This document shows, in pieces, positions 22,691 through 33,889 of a stretch of DNA of 64,000 nt. Source of the stretch: Eumeta japonica (lineage: Eukaryota; Arthropoda; Insecta; Lepidoptera; Psychidae); assembly GCA_005406025.1 (NCBI GenBank), contig BGZK01000220.1, forward strand, positions 310,001 through 374,000. Direction: 5' to 3'. Position 1 is the first letter of the stretch; every line of letters starts with the position of its first letter. The notes under the pieces were generated by a model that saw only the letters and a program-made list of their open reading frames with translations, searched no databases and had not been told where the DNA came from. A program made the translations under genes and the position numbers.

Positions 22691-23735
22691 TACAAAATTC
22701 CTGCTTAATTTGGCAGAGGAGACTTTCTATGAGCGAAATATTTGTCTATTTATTAATGTTTTCTTTGATTTCAATATACCCCTTGAATTCTCGTCTGTGA
22801 TTTGAGTTTGTAAACGACAAACAGTCTGTTATACGTATTACCTTTAACTATTTATACACAAAATTAAAAAAAACTGAAATATTTTCTGTGACCACCTAAT
22901 AGTGTCTTTCTTCTAAGGGAAAATTTAATCATAGACACTCGACGAAATATCACTGTTAGTTTTAAGAAGCATAACTTATAGTGCAATGTGTAAAATATAT
23001 TTGATTTTGAGGGAAAAATCTGTTTTTATTTTTTACGATATTGAGAATGCTTTTGAAACAAACTACACAAAAGTAGTGCAATTCGTCGCTCTATTAGAAC
23101 AGAATAGAAATCACGGTAGAATTTTAAACTATAATCGAAATTAAATGCGCTTTTGACTTATCTTCGAACAAAATGTAAAGCTGAAAGGCCCTCAGAAAAA
23201 TAGTTTTGCTATACCCTAAACTAGCATTCGAACCTCTTCAGTAAGACAACTTTCCTCGAACTAAAATTCATACAACAAGATCATAACATTCAGCGATTTC
23301 CAATGAACTTTTAAGTTTTAGAACTGTACAACTTTATTTCGAGGAACGCAATTAAGTTACGCAAACTCTATTAACATTTCGACCCCGCTTTAGCCGCCCT
23401 CGCGCGCCCCCTATCAGCCAGGCAAAGCAGCGCGTATACATAGTATTGTTCGTTCGTTCCAAAACAGCTGCTGGGGCGAGCTTTAAAAATTCACTCTCCG
23501 GAAAAACGGTTTTGCGGTCGAGAGCCACCGGAATTAAAAGCACACATTCCTTCATAAACATTCTCACGGCGTCGAGCTCAAAATGTGCGGCGACTGCAGA
23601 TTATTACGTTATCGTTTATGCGGAATTGTCACGAAACGTTTTATTGTTAAGACAGTATAAGAGACGCGGTCGTTAATTTAATAAACGCTGATGAGCTTAT
23701 AGCATTTTTTTATATTTTACATGGATAGTATTAGG
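22691..23735. other. Intergenic DNA with a small GC patch
   Basis: A GC patch lies at 23378-23480 ('gccctcgcgcgccccctatc'). The two opposing short frames there are composition artefacts. Nothing else is recognised. Confidence 0.35.
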
Positions 23736-23739
23736 GTTA

Positions 23740-23985
23740 ATGGACGTAGATCCGCCATGGAATTCCATAGAGCCAATGTATAACGAAACAGTTGGGGCGT
23801 TTTACGAACTTGAGCAGACCGAATTGGTGTTGTACGAAAAAAGGCTAAATTTTAAGAACTTGAGTAATTGTACAAGACTGCTTATGCATATCAATGAAAT
23901 AAAAGAGAAATGTATAAATCGTAACGATTGGAGATCTGTGTTCTCTCCTATCCCTCTAAAAACGGGTGTGAGCTTAAATAATTGA
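23740..23985 (+). pseudogene. Probable RTE-like C-terminal fragment
   Basis: This is an 81-codon open frame. Its last third reads LLMHINEIKEKCINRNDWRS and then VFSPIPLKTG. It aligns residue for residue with the tail of the 13.1 kb element (GLMDVSEAIEICKD) and with the usual WRSVVSAYP ending. The first half is not recognised and may be unrelated DNA read in frame. It lies just upstream of another, better copy in the same orientation (24040-24290). It could be a separate, diverged element of the same group. Confidence 0.4.
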
Positions 23986-24039
23986 AATACAATTAAGAAT
24001 TGAGTGTAAAGAAAGGTCTACCTTAATTAAAATTTTACA

Positions 24040-24290
24040 TTAACTCTTCGAACGTTTTGCTAGGTAACTGTATTTTCTGTATAACATTATATTGAGAATT
24101 CGTAGAGCAAGTTGGTGACATCTTAAAGTAGGACGTAAAAATAAGTACCCGAAATCGACGAGCTTGTATGAAGCGTTTGATGGATACAAGTCTGCCAAGT
24201 AAGAGAGGTAAGCAGAAATCCATTAATGGCAAAAGTCGTACTACGTGGAGATCTTTGGTTTCTGCCTACGCTTACTGGAGATAGGCGTGT
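24040..24290 (+). mobile_element. RTE-like retrotransposon 3' tail
   Basis: The plus strand reads STRNRRACMKRLMDT at about 24146-24190, after one in-frame stop, and later TTWRSLVSAYAYWR and a stop at about 24240-24285. This is the same C-terminal signature as the 13.1 kb copy. It is a 5'-truncated, broken LINE copy ending in AT-rich DNA. Confidence 0.55.
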
Positions 24291-25616
24291 TTATTAATAA
24301 AAAAAATAATAATTTGGAATTATTTTTAACTCATTGAGGACGATCGTTTTAAAGTTCGAAACTTAGTACCATCGAGAGTTCTTGTATTTCTTCTATTTTT
24401 TAGATATATCCTTTTTTATTTGAAGGGCACTTTAAAACTGCCTCGGAAATTCATTTATCTCTTCAATAAAAACCGTATAATTGGGAGTCTAGTTCGAGTG
24501 AAAACAACTCAGTATTATAATTCTCTGCGTTGCTCATTATTTATTGAAATCAATGCAATTTCCACAATGTGCCTGAATTAAATATGTATTGTGGTGTGAA
24601 TATGTGTTCATGTGCGTTGTCCTGATTCATGATTAGCTTTATAAGCTGAATAAAAATAAGGTGACGTTCTATTTGCATTTGTAATAATAATACATGTTAA
24701 TATTATTTGAGATCATGTTTTAGAGAAAAGGACCCAACAATAAGTAAAAATATTCAGTAAAAGAAATCAACACAGACGAAGTAGAACAAAGCTTTTTTGT
24801 TCATTAAGGGCCAGGATAGTGTCATGATTCACATCTTTCAGTGAAATACACCAAACAATTGTCTAATCGTTAGCGTATTTGGAAGAGCTTAGTGGTGGGA
24901 TACCTATAAGAGTTGTTAAGCTTTACAATTGCTCTATGCGCGTATTCAAATTTAATAAATTTGGTTTTGAGAGTGCCTCCCCTAGTTATGATGAAGTAGA
25001 TAATGCGTAATTGACTCACAGATTTGAGAATAACGAGACTGTGTGACGTAGGGTTCTAAAGACAAATATATTTTACGTTGTCTAGCATCAATCAAATTTG
25101 AGACTTAAAGGTTATATTTTTGTAAATTAAAACGCCAAGGTACATGTATAAATCAGTGGCGTACAAGATCGTACAAGAACAATCGACAGTTGAACTAAGA
25201 CAAGAGTGCGCTATTAAATTGTACAGTCACGCAAAATAACCATAACGTATTTAATTATCGCAGACTGGAATTCTAACTCAACTGTTTTGTACAAATGTGA
25301 TACCATAGTAAGCACTAAATCAATTAAACTTATTAGTCCTCGAGAAAATTAAACATCATAACTTCACGAACATTGTCCGTTTCCCGTATGGATTAAGTGA
25401 CTGAATATTTTGTTTGTCCCTGTAAACTATGAGTGAAATCATATGTTCGGTTTTAGTTTTTTAATTTAGGCTAAGTAATTACGAAGACAAAGACGGGTCG
25501 ATAAACTTAAATAGTATCTTTAAAATTAGATATTTTATGATTAAAAAGTAATTATTATAATTTTTCTTAACAAACTCATTAATTTGATATCACGTGATGT
25601 TCCACACAAAAGCTCT
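24291..25616. other. Intergenic AT-rich DNA
   Basis: No gene is supported. 'agagcttagtggtgggatac' near 24883 faintly recalls a tRNA-derived A box, but no B box follows. The retrotransposon inserted at the right edge. Confidence 0.4.
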
Positions 25617-25766
25617 TGATATAAAGAATAACACTTGTTTATTAGATAGTTTATTATAAACCTTTTACATAGTTCGTAAGTAGGAGACACTTATCAATTG
25701 ACATTTCATACTACAATATACTATATAAATGTAGTGTTGCCAATATAAAAGTACTAATTATTATCA
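25617..25766 (-). repeat. 3' LTR of the copia element
   Basis: On the plus strand it begins tgatataaagaataacac and ends ctaattattatca, so on the element's strand it starts TG and ends CA. About 150 bp, short for an LTR but normal for small copia elements. The adjacent internal sequence 'agtaagga' (element strand) is a weak polypurine tract. Confidence 0.9.
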
Positions 25767-25895
25767 TCCTTACTTTTATATTGCAATCAATAGATAACAA
25801 AGTAATTTAAATTTTCAAATTAGCTTAAGAACAGGTTCAAGTAACTTAACAGTTTTATATAGATCAACTTACACTAATATAATATTCTTTAATTT

Positions 25896-26260
25896 TTAAT
25901 GTTTAAGAATTTTCAATTTAAGAAATTTAACACTTCCCAAAGCTTTAGTTAATATATCTGCAACATTATTTTCAGACTCTATTTTAAGAACTTCAATAAA
26001 CTTTTCTTTGACATTTTCATGAATATAATGATAATGCACCTCAATGTGCTTAGAGTTCTTAGTAAAATTTCCATAATTAGCAATGGCTACAGCGCCTGAA
26101 TTATCTTCATACATTTTACTGGTTTACAAATTTTAGTAAATACATCATTAATTAGGTTTATTAAAATTGATTTCCGTTACTGCTTCAGACAGGGCAATAT
26201 ATTCTGCAAGGTGGACGATTTGGTTACACAATTTTGTTTTTAGATTTCCACAAGATAACA
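25896..26260 (-). pseudogene. copia RNase H segment
   Basis: The frame 26114-25896 reads YEDNSGAVAIANYGNFTKNS, then KHIEVHYHYIHENV, then NNVADILTKAL. These are the DN-A, K-HI-(I/V)-(R/H)-(Y/H)-H and DI-TK blocks of the copia-type RNase H C-terminus. The upstream part of the domain (to about 26260) lies in other frames. The enzyme would remove the RNA template from the RNA-DNA hybrid. Confidence 0.75.
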
Positions 26261-26473
26261 TTCCCATACAATCTAATGACATATCCGGTAGTAGATTTTC
26301 GGTCTAAAACATCTCCTGCCCAATCAGAATCAACATAGCAGTCTAATACATCAGTATTGTAATTTTTATAATATTTTAGTTTTAATGACTTAGTCAAAAC
26401 AAATATTTTAACACCCTAAGAGCATATTTATAATGTGTCTCATTACAACAGTTTTGAAAACGACTTAAATAAT

Positions 26474-27480
26474 TTACAGAAAAGGAAATATCCAGTCTAG
26501 TACCAGAACTAATATATAGCAATGCTCTATCAAATTTCTATACTTGATGTCTTCATTTACCTCACATTTTTCTAATTTTAAATTTATTTCCATAGGTGTT
26601 TTGTATAATTTAGTATTTTCAATATTATAGCGTTTTGCTAAAGACTCAATGTAACGTTCCTGACTCAAAGATAAAATATTGTTTTTTCATAGTTATACTC
26701 AATGTCTATACCAATATAATTTTCACTCTACCTAAATTTTCATTTTAAATCTATCAGATAAATTGTTTTAATATTGTTAATTACATTTTGGTCTCTGCAG
26801 CAAATTAACAAATCATCAACAAATAATAAAATGTAAACAGTTAAATCTTTCTCTTTTGAAATATAAACAGTAATCATATTTGCACCTTTGAAACTCTAGT
26901 TCAGTCAAAAATTGTTGAAACATTCATACCATGCGCGTGGGCTCTCTTTTAGGCCATACAATGATTTATTTAGCTTATAAACTTTATCAGAGCTATCTTC
27001 ATAACCTATTGGCTGCTTTACATAGACTTCAGACAAAACTTTACCATTTAAAAATGCGGTCTCTACATCCATTTGATGGATTTCCATTGAATTTTGACAA
27101 CAATATGACAATAAAAGCTTTAAGGTCGGCATTTTGCTACAGAATAAGTATCATCTACACAATCAATTTGTTGAAATCCCCTAACTACTAATCTGGCTTT
27201 ATATTCACTTTCACTCTTCTTTTATACCCATTTCACATCAATCACTTTTGTCCTTGGTTGGCTTGTCAACGAGTGTCCATGTTTTGTTTTCCACTAAGCT
27301 GTTCATTTCTCGATCCATGGCTGCCTTCCATTCATTTGCATCATCACAGTTCATCGCCTCCTGGAAGTTTTCTGGGCTCATAGCATCGCAGTAGTTTACA
27401 CTGATACAATAATAGCCGAACTCATCAGCAAATCGCGTTGGGTTTAACTTGTCTTTGATTTCTTTTTATCCATGTCTTCA
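26474..27480 (-). pseudogene. copia reverse transcriptase (RVT_2) segment
   Basis: The order on the minus strand is: a start region with NFQEAMNCDDANEWKAAMDR and NKTWTLVDKPTK (about 27400-27240); the block 27132-26905 with HQMDVETAFLNGKVLSEVYV and LNKSLYGLKESPRAWYE; the catalytic LFVDDLLIC (FVDD at 26823-26812); and ERYIESLAKRYNIENTKLYK (26668 onward). Both metal-binding aspartate sites are therefore present. Frame changes occur near 27230, 27135, 26900 and 26700, with further stops, so no full-length enzyme is encoded. Confidence 0.8.
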
Positions 27481-27552
27481 TCAATTTCTATATCATTATT
27501 ACTGTTTAGTTTATCTGTATCATTTCTTCCCACAGATTCTGAAATATCCTTG

Positions 27553-27774
27553 TTAATTTCTTTTCCTCTTCAAATTGTCATCTCTCTCATCTTGAAATCC
27601 ACACATTGTCACGTCTTCTTCTACAATATCACAATGTCTAACTACTATTACTCTGTTGTTGATTAATACTCTATATCCAGTGTCTGTATATCCTAGTAAA
27701 ATTCCAGTTTCTGCTTTCTTGTCCCATTTAGATTTCCTTCTCTCTTCTGGTATTCGTACAAAGACTACTGCCAT
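27553..27774 (-). pseudogene. copia integrase C-terminal domain
   Basis: It reads KSKWDKKAETGILLGYTDTG and then YRVLINNRVIVVRHCDIVEE, the K-x-D-x-(K/R)-x-x-x-G-I-L-L-G-Y-x-x-x-x-Y-R-V module that follows the integrase core in copia polyproteins. It sits one frame change away from the core ORF at 27790-28416. Confidence 0.75.
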
Positions 27775-27789
27775 ACATTTTCAAATACT

Positions 27790-28416
27790 TTACTGTAGGC
27801 TTCCTTTTGAAAATATTTCATATGGACTTTTCCTTTCAACAGTATTAGTCAAGGTTCTATTTTTGAGGTATGCAGCTGTTTTGATTATTTCCGGCCAATA
27901 CCTTCTTTCAACTTTTGCTTCTGATAATAAACATCTTGCCATATCCATTAAAGACCGGTTATACCTCTCTGCAGTTCCATTTAGTTCGTGAACATATGCT
28001 GGACAAGGTTTTATTATGATTCCTTTCTCTCTTGCAAACTGAAAAACTCTTGAGTTTATATACTCAGTGCCATTGTCACAATATAATTCTTTTATCGTCT
28101 TATCAGTGAGATTTTGTACTTCATTGACATATTGCACTAAGCAATCATATACTTCATCTTTTGTCCTGATACAATACACTTTAACCAGTTTGCTGTGGTC
28201 ATCTATAAAACTTAAAAAGTATTTCTCGCCATGGTCTCCTACTGTTTGATGAGGACCATTCAAATCTGTATGAACTATTTGTAGTATATCATCTGCCTTT
28301 CTTCTGCTATTATTAAAAGGTAAGTTATGCATTTTATTTTCTATACATGTCGCACACTTAAAATATTCCCGTTCAATCTCTTTAGGCAATCCTTCCAATA
28401 TTTCATTTCTGCACAT
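27790..28416 (-). CDS. copia integrase core, longest open segment of the element
   Basis: This is 208 open codons. The N-terminal part has CATCIENK, the CxxC half of the zinc-binding pre-integrase domain. The rve core follows with its DDE residues: HTDLNGP, then CDNGTEYINS, then ELNGTAERYNRSLMDMAR. Next come LLSEAKVERRYWPE, KTAAYLKNRTLTNT and SPYEIF. All three catalytic acids are visible. It would insert the cDNA into the genome. It starts inside the domain, because the His pair lies upstream in another frame, so the ORF start is not a real translation start. Confidence 0.85.
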   Translation of the reverse strand: MCRNEILEGLPKEIEREYFKCATCIENKMHNLPFNNSRRKADDILQIVHTDLNGPHQTVGDHGEKYFLSFIDDHSKLVKVYCIRTKDEVYDCLVQYVNEVQNLTDKTIKELYCDNGTEYINSRVFQFAREKGIIIKPCPAYVHELNGTAERYNRSLMDMARCLLSEAKVERRYWPEIIKTAAYLKNRTLTNTVERKSPYEIFSKGSLQ

Positions 28417-28699
28417 AATTTCTAAATTATGGAGTTTAGATGTCCCAATGTACGGTGTAATTTCTCTTTCGCAGTCATTTTACTTTTACTTAAATTTGCT
28501 TCCAGGTTATTTTCATTCACATAACTTCTCATTTTATATAATCTTTCAACTTTAATTGCAACCCTATCATCTTTCTGTATGGATTATATATTTTTGCCAA
28601 TCTCCTTTGACACAATTGTGTTTTGTCTGTGATTCTTGAGTAGCTTAATAAGTTTGCTTTCATTTCTTTAACATAGAATACATTTGTCAACATCACTTC

Positions 28700-28905
28700 T
28701 GATTTTCTCCATAAACTAGAAAATTTGCCTTTATATTACCAACCTTTCTAGCTTCTAGTATTCTTCCATCACCAATTTTGACTTTCACAGGTTTCTTTAA
28801 TGTCTCACAAGATTCAAAGTATTCATCTGTGTTAATGATATGGTCCGTACAGCCACTGTCAAAAGCCATTCTATTTCTCTCTTTTTGTCTTGTCTTTTCA
28901 TTTGT
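28700..28905 (-). pseudogene. copia protease segment
   Basis: The minus strand reads RMAFDSGCTDHI, with the D-S-G active-site triplet at 28860-28852. Then come the spacing and the KIGDGRILEARKVGNI-like flap region around 28780-28730. The aspartic protease would cut the polyprotein. It is not part of any long open frame here because of frame changes on both sides. Confidence 0.65.
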
Positions 28906-28916
28906 TGTAGTATTAT

Positions 28917-29770
28917 TTACAATAGTTGTATGAAAACTATTTCCATATTGCTCATAATGATCAGTCCTGGGTCGCTCATTATTATGATTTCCTCGTCCAC
29001 GAAAGTTTCTTGTATTATATGTATCTCGTCCTCTACTGACAGAATATCCACGTCCTCTACTTCCAAAATATCCGCGACCTCGACCTCTTTGTGTGTGTAC
29101 AGTACGGGTGACAGTCTTTTGAAAATGACCAGGTTTACCACAATTATAACATTTTGTGTGTGATGCTGTCTTGGTTTCCGCTCGAAAAGCATTAGAGCTG
29201 TCATGTGATGTCTCATTTGATTCTTCTTCAGCCTTTTCAATTTTATTTTGCTTTTCAAATAATCTACTGTTCTGTCCTTTTCTGGCAGCACGTCAATCAA
29301 GTCTCCGATATGACTATAATTTTGCGGCAAAGATTTGAGCATATAATTCAGTTTTCTTGCTCTGTTATTACCGCCCGGCTTGTTTCAATTCGTTCACACT
29401 TTTCAAAATCGTCGAAGAACAAAGACACTTCTGCGTAGTTTTTCAGTTTGACATTTTCGAGGTTATGTCGGCATACAATTTGCAAAGCCGTCGACTTTTT
29501 AAATACATTTCATCAAACTTTGAATGATTTCGTAGGCCGTCTCTAATTCACTTATGTATTCCAATTGTCTGTTCGTTATTGCGCTGTAAATATAGTTGGT
29601 AGCCTGAATATCACGATCATCCCATGTGGCGTCGTCGGCACGTGTTTTAGCTCGCATTATTACATCTTTACACTTTTGAATTGTAAGAACTTGAGAATAC
29701 GTATTTTCCAATTGCTGTAGTCTGAACCATCGAAGATCGGAATGTTAATATCACTGTTTTTCGCCGCCAT
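28917..29770 (-). pseudogene. copia gag region with zinc knuckle
   Basis: The ATG at 29770 starts MAAKNSDINIPIFDGSDYSN-WKI, the usual start of an insect copia gag. After a frame change near 29680 the frame continues RAKTRADDATWDDRDIQATN and AYEIIQSL. After another break it reads MLKSLPQNYSHIGDLIDVLP (from 29342). The knuckle CYNCGKPGHF lies at about 29153-29124, and its last Cys falls in the next frame. An RG-rich stretch (SRGRGYSVSRGRD) follows. Gag packages the RNA in the virus-like particle. Confidence 0.75.
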
Positions 29771-29844
29771 TTTCATGTAGATAGTTCTTTTGATATTTTA
29801 CTTGTTTTCATACAAAATCATTGTTTTCACTTTTGTCCTTTTAA

Positions 29845-29860
29845 CCACGCTCTGCTACCA
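29845..29860 (-). other. Primer-binding site of the copia element
   Basis: The element strand reads TGGTAGCAGAGCGTGG, three bases inside the 5' LTR. It resembles the initiator-Met tRNA-complementary sites common in copia elements (TGGTATCAGAGC type). It fixes the minus-strand orientation of the element. Confidence 0.75.
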
Positions 29861-29863
29861 TCT

Positions 29864-30015
29864 TGATATAAAGAATAACACTTGTTTATTAGATAGTTTT
29901 ATTATAAACCTTTTACATAGTTCGTAAGTAGGAGACACTTATCAATTGACATTTCATACTACAATATACTATATATAATGTAGTGTTGCCAATATAAAAG
30001 TACTAATTATTATCA
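29864..30015 (-). repeat. 5' LTR of the copia element
   Basis: It matches the copy at 25617-25766 except for an extra T in a T-run (tagttttatt) and a small TA-run difference (actatatataatg). As the upstream LTR it would hold the promoter. No further motif is certain. Confidence 0.9.
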
Positions 30016-30639
30016 ACAAAAGCTTTTCGTTTATTTTTTTCTTGTTGACCCAAAATCAACCACTTTAATCAAAATTCATTTCGACTTAAGTTATTAATCA
30101 TTAAATCTAAAGTCGTTTACGCTATAAAACCGTTATTTGATCATCTAAATCTTTCTGTCTATCTATTTACAACTTTTTTCCTATAGTAAATTCGGGAAAG
30201 ATAGGCCGTGAAAGATTGACAGACAGACAGGAGAGTAATTCTGTAAGGATTCCGTTTTTAACCGAGTGTACGGAACCCTAAAAATTAGTGTACTAATGTA
30301 TGATCTATATTATTTAAAGATATACTGTAAGAAATACAACTTCATGTAGTTTTCTACCAATTCTAAGAATGGCTCTCGAGAGAAACGGCCGACTAGTTAA
30401 AGGCAAAAGTTTTAGCGTTACCTATTATAAGAATTTCATTTTGAACTTTATGTGCGCAACCCGGAAAATAATTGATAACCACAAAACTACTAAATCTAGT
30501 TAACAAATATTAAAATCTGGAAAATGTTATTCAATCTTTAATAAACAAGCAAAATAATTAAAATAATTCTTACTATCCTAATGCAGTTTTCTCATGTATG
30601 AAGCTACTCGTCTATGAGATCACCAAGAGGTGCATCAAT
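30016..30639. other. Intergenic AT-rich DNA with a SINE-like fragment
   Basis: Apart from the fragment at 30170-30290, nothing is recognised. Confidence 0.4.
30170..30290 (-). mobile_element. Worn lepidopteran SINE-like repeat, 5' part
   Basis: The minus strand starts 'tagggttccgtacactcgg', continues with an 'aaaacggaatccttac' segment and 'ctcctgtctgtctgtcaatc'. The order GGTTCCGTAC - AAAACGG - CTGTCTGTC is that of the repeat at 1161-1582, truncated and diverged. Confidence 0.45.
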
Positions 30640-30960
30640 TTACCTCAGCTGAAAACGGATGTAGACGCGAAAATTCAGGCGAAAAATCAAGCTAATCATT
30701 AGGTCCGCCATAAATATTTGACGAAGCAAAGGAACGACGCGAAACTCATTATCGGCTGCAGCCCGCCGCCGCAGCTGGCCGCCCAAATTGGTTCTCAAAA
30801 TTTGGGCCGATAGCCGCGGCCGCGGTAATCGCGTTAACAAAAGATTAATGCCGCGGGGCCAGGTGTGCAGTTCGCCCGCAAATTGTTTCCGAATGGCCCC
30901 GCGCACACCCGCGCACCCCCGCGCCATCAACACCTTAATAAGGACACGGCTACACTAACG
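30640..30960. other. CpG-rich island
   Basis: GC-rich, with 'cagcccgccgccgcagctgg' (contains CAGCTG), 'gatagccgcggccgcggtaa' and 'ccccgcgcacacccgcgcac'. The minus-strand open frame across it has no family resemblance. The sharp composition step suggests constrained regulatory DNA, by inference. Confidence 0.3.
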
Positions 30961-33000
30961 CCGAAGTCTTCAAAGCGCGTTCCCGAGAGATGAAAATTTG
31001 AGCGTACCATTCATTATTTTGTATTGTGTTTTCATTATAAATTTAAGGTAATGTTCTTCGGAAAGTGTCCAAAGTTTCTAAGTACTAATAAGTTTGAACG
31101 TCAAGCGATATCGCTATTCATCACTTTTGTTAAGAGTCGCATGAAAGAAAATCGTAAATTAAAAAGATATATTTACAATTTTTAGATGTACGAAGAGTTA
31201 AAAATAAATCACTATATATCAATTTCGTTATGATAATCGACGCAATACCATCTCACAGCCGACGAAGTTTACACGGTGAAACTCCATTGTACACTTGGAG
31301 CTTCTGGTAATGTGTATTACTAGTCTAATTAATGTCAAAAATAGTACACTATGAATTGTATATGATGTAAAAAATATAAAATATATACCACTACTTTGTC
31401 GATGTTGAGAATTTTGCGCAGCCCTTTACGTTAATATTTTCCGCGATGCCGACAACACCGAACATCGATATGTTTTGCCTTTTCAAGTTCGTTTTAATTT
31501 ACATTTAAAAAGAACACCGCAGCACGTTTTCGGGAAACTCGTTCCCGAAACAAAGGCACGGATAGTAACACTGTAACTTTCAGGCGGGCGACACGACAAT
31601 TGCACCTGAAAACCTGAATATTGAAATAATGGAGCGACCACGGCGTCGAGCGAGAGCGGGCGCGACGCCGGCGCACTATTAGCAATGCTAATGAACACGG
31701 AGTTTCGCGCATAAATCGCTCGGTGAATTTCACGTATTGTGACCGCGAGTCGCCTACGGTACCGACGTTCCTTGTAAATGTTCCTTCAATGAAGTTAACA
31801 TAATTAACAACGTTATATCAGAAGTCCAAATCCAGGGGCTTATTGAAGTCTAGAAATACTATTGAAATCTGTGTTTCGGAAATGAATGAACATGTATCAT
31901 ATTTACAACATTACTAAAGTTAGGTGACACGTAAGCAACTATACTGAAATCAAAATTTTAGAGTGTATTTTGTTTTCATATCGCTATTTTAGATTTGACA
32001 AACATGTGGTAAGGTTTTTACAAGAAATTCGTATATTCTGATTAATTTTTAGTTTCGTTTTTGAAGACCAATTACTAAATATTTGAATGACGGATATTAG
32101 TGCCTTAACAAAAATAAGTGTACCGAACCCGCAGTGTTTGTTGCGTTATTGTACTTTTTTAATTTACGCTCCGAAAATAAGCTATAAATATCTTAATAGG
32201 GTTGGCAATGTCAAAATTTATTTAATATACTATGTCCATTTCTTTAGTACTCTCTATAACCCAAACAAGTGACTCCAACACGTGAAGCATCTTTCGTTAG
32301 ATTCGTCTCGACTGTAGCAGTGAGTTACCCAGAAGAGATCATAAAAGTGTGAGACTATGCCATGAAATTTTTGAGAACCGTGCTATCAATCCAGTCTTGT
32401 TGGAAAAGTTTTATCAAAAGAAACCGAAAGACAAGATAAACGTCGAAATTATTTGAAGAGTGATTCTATTTTTTTTATTTCGTTAAGAGATCCTAAGAGG
32501 AAAATTAATAAGACCCCTGCAACTTAGAATTGCTTCCAGTAAAAAACGGAAATCAACTCACAGATGGCAGGCCCATCGCGTAACATACCTGAGAGAATAT
32601 ACTACGACTTCCTCTTTTGCTTAAGTTGGGCAAAATTAGATTTGTTGGGATATAAAAGAAGATTTGGGATTTACGGGATCAGAATTAAGGACAAGTTGTT
32701 GTATTAAAGTCACAATATATTTTTATCAAACCATATTTTTTGTAAGCATACATTTGTTATGTAATAGACCTTCATGACAAAAAAATTAAAAAATTTATTA
32801 CGCATATCACCTGCTAAAATCTATGTTATAAGTACTATCAGTGGATATTTTTAACTAAATTGAAGAAAGAAAAAAAATGGTATGCATAAAATTTAGAAGA
32901 AATTCTTATTATTACGATTACAATTCATTCTAAAATAGGTAATTCAAAATTATCAAACAATACTTGCAACATCACACGTTCCACGTCGATAAAAATTCGA
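30961..33000. other. Intergenic DNA with a small GC patch at 31.6 kb
   Basis: A GC patch lies at 31605-31690 ('gaccacggcgtcgagcgag'). The overlapping minus-strand frames there are in two registers, which argues against coding. Nothing else is recognised to 33000. Confidence 0.35.
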
Positions 33001-33420
33001 CTCTCTATACCTATACATAACAGTAATTCAGTTGTCACGGCAGCCGTAAGCGGTTCGACAAAGGCGGGCGAAAGTTTTTAAATTGATCAGATTAGAGGCG
33101 GCAGGTGTCAACCGGCCCCTTCCTCCTTCTGCAGAGAAAAATCCAATTTTGATTAAAACTTAGAAAGCGAGAAAGGGCAGAGCACCCGATTAATTTAACT
33201 TTCCTTTTTTTAGCACGACTGACCGACTCTTCCTTTTTTTTAGTTCTGTCGGCAGTTTCCTACAACATTGTGTCGTCCGCCGGCGAAAAAAAGTATAGGA
33301 GGAGCGGAAATAAAGTTTTTGCGGCGATAATGGAACGTGCCGTGTCCACCTCGCTCTGTTCATGGCGAGCAACGAAAATAGCGAGTATTTTGTCCGTTTT
33401 GCATTTTTTCTAGGATAGCT
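33001..33420. other. Mixed GC-rich patch
   Basis: Moderately GC-rich with T-runs ('ttccttttttt' twice, 33200-33241) and 'tcgtccgccggcgaaaa'. No gene is supported. Confidence 0.25.
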
Positions 33421-33889
33421 ATAGCGTAACGCATCGACTAGCGCCGTAATCTTTTTTCTATGGTGTATATATTATATAATCTGATGTATATATATATATG
33501 TGTGTGTGTATATATATGTATATATAAAGATATAAGATCTCTTTATTTTAAATTTGAACTTATTCCAAGAGATGTCGCTGTCTGACAGGCGGCTGTCATG
33601 AATAAACTGAAGAAGACAGTGCCGTTTTTGAAGGGAGTGACATTTCAATTTTTATGTGAAATGAAATTTTAATTTCCTTTATGAAAAGGAATCGCCAGAT
33701 CTGTTAATAAACCTTAGATGTGATTTGTTTGTATTTTAGGTAAGATAATATCCCTTCTTTGTAATAATGTAATTATGTTTAAATAGAACTTTGTATTTTC
33801 AGAGCATCACACTAAGTTTATTTTGCCGGTACCAAATAATCCCGACAAATAGTCTTATATATAAGACTTATTATGTATAAGATTAAGCG
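33421..33889. repeat. (TA/TG)n microsatellite and AT-rich flank
   Basis: Alternating purine-pyrimidine DNA at 33483-33527 (TATATATATATG, TGTGTGTGTATATATATG, TATATATA). It could form Z- or cruciform-type structure and is likely length-variable. The flanks hold nothing recognisable. Confidence 0.75.

Larger units (their letters stand above)
25617..30015 (-). mobile_element. Ty1/copia LTR retrotransposon, near-complete but coding region broken
   Basis: Two near-identical LTRs (25617-25766 and 29864-30015) bound about 4.1 kb of internal DNA read on the minus strand. The order is PBS, gag with CCHC knuckle, protease, integrase, reverse transcriptase, RNase H, right-most first. Integrase before reverse transcriptase is diagnostic of the copia order. 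Each domain is recognisable, but the single polyprotein frame is interrupted by many one-base frame changes and stops. As read it could not move by itself. The LTRs differ by only a few bases, mostly indels, so insertion looks recent. The sequence 'acaaaagct' directly flanks both sides. Confidence 0.9.

Noticed and set aside
23740..23985. Independent host small protein
   Set aside because: The last third aligns with RTE-like retrotransposon C-termini, so a mobile-element fragment is the simpler reading, though its first half stays unexplained.
27656..27991. 111-codon plus-strand frame
   Set aside because: Antisense shadow of the copia integrase.
28840..29163. 107-codon plus-strand Ser-rich frame
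   Set aside because: Antisense shadow of the copia gag-protease region.
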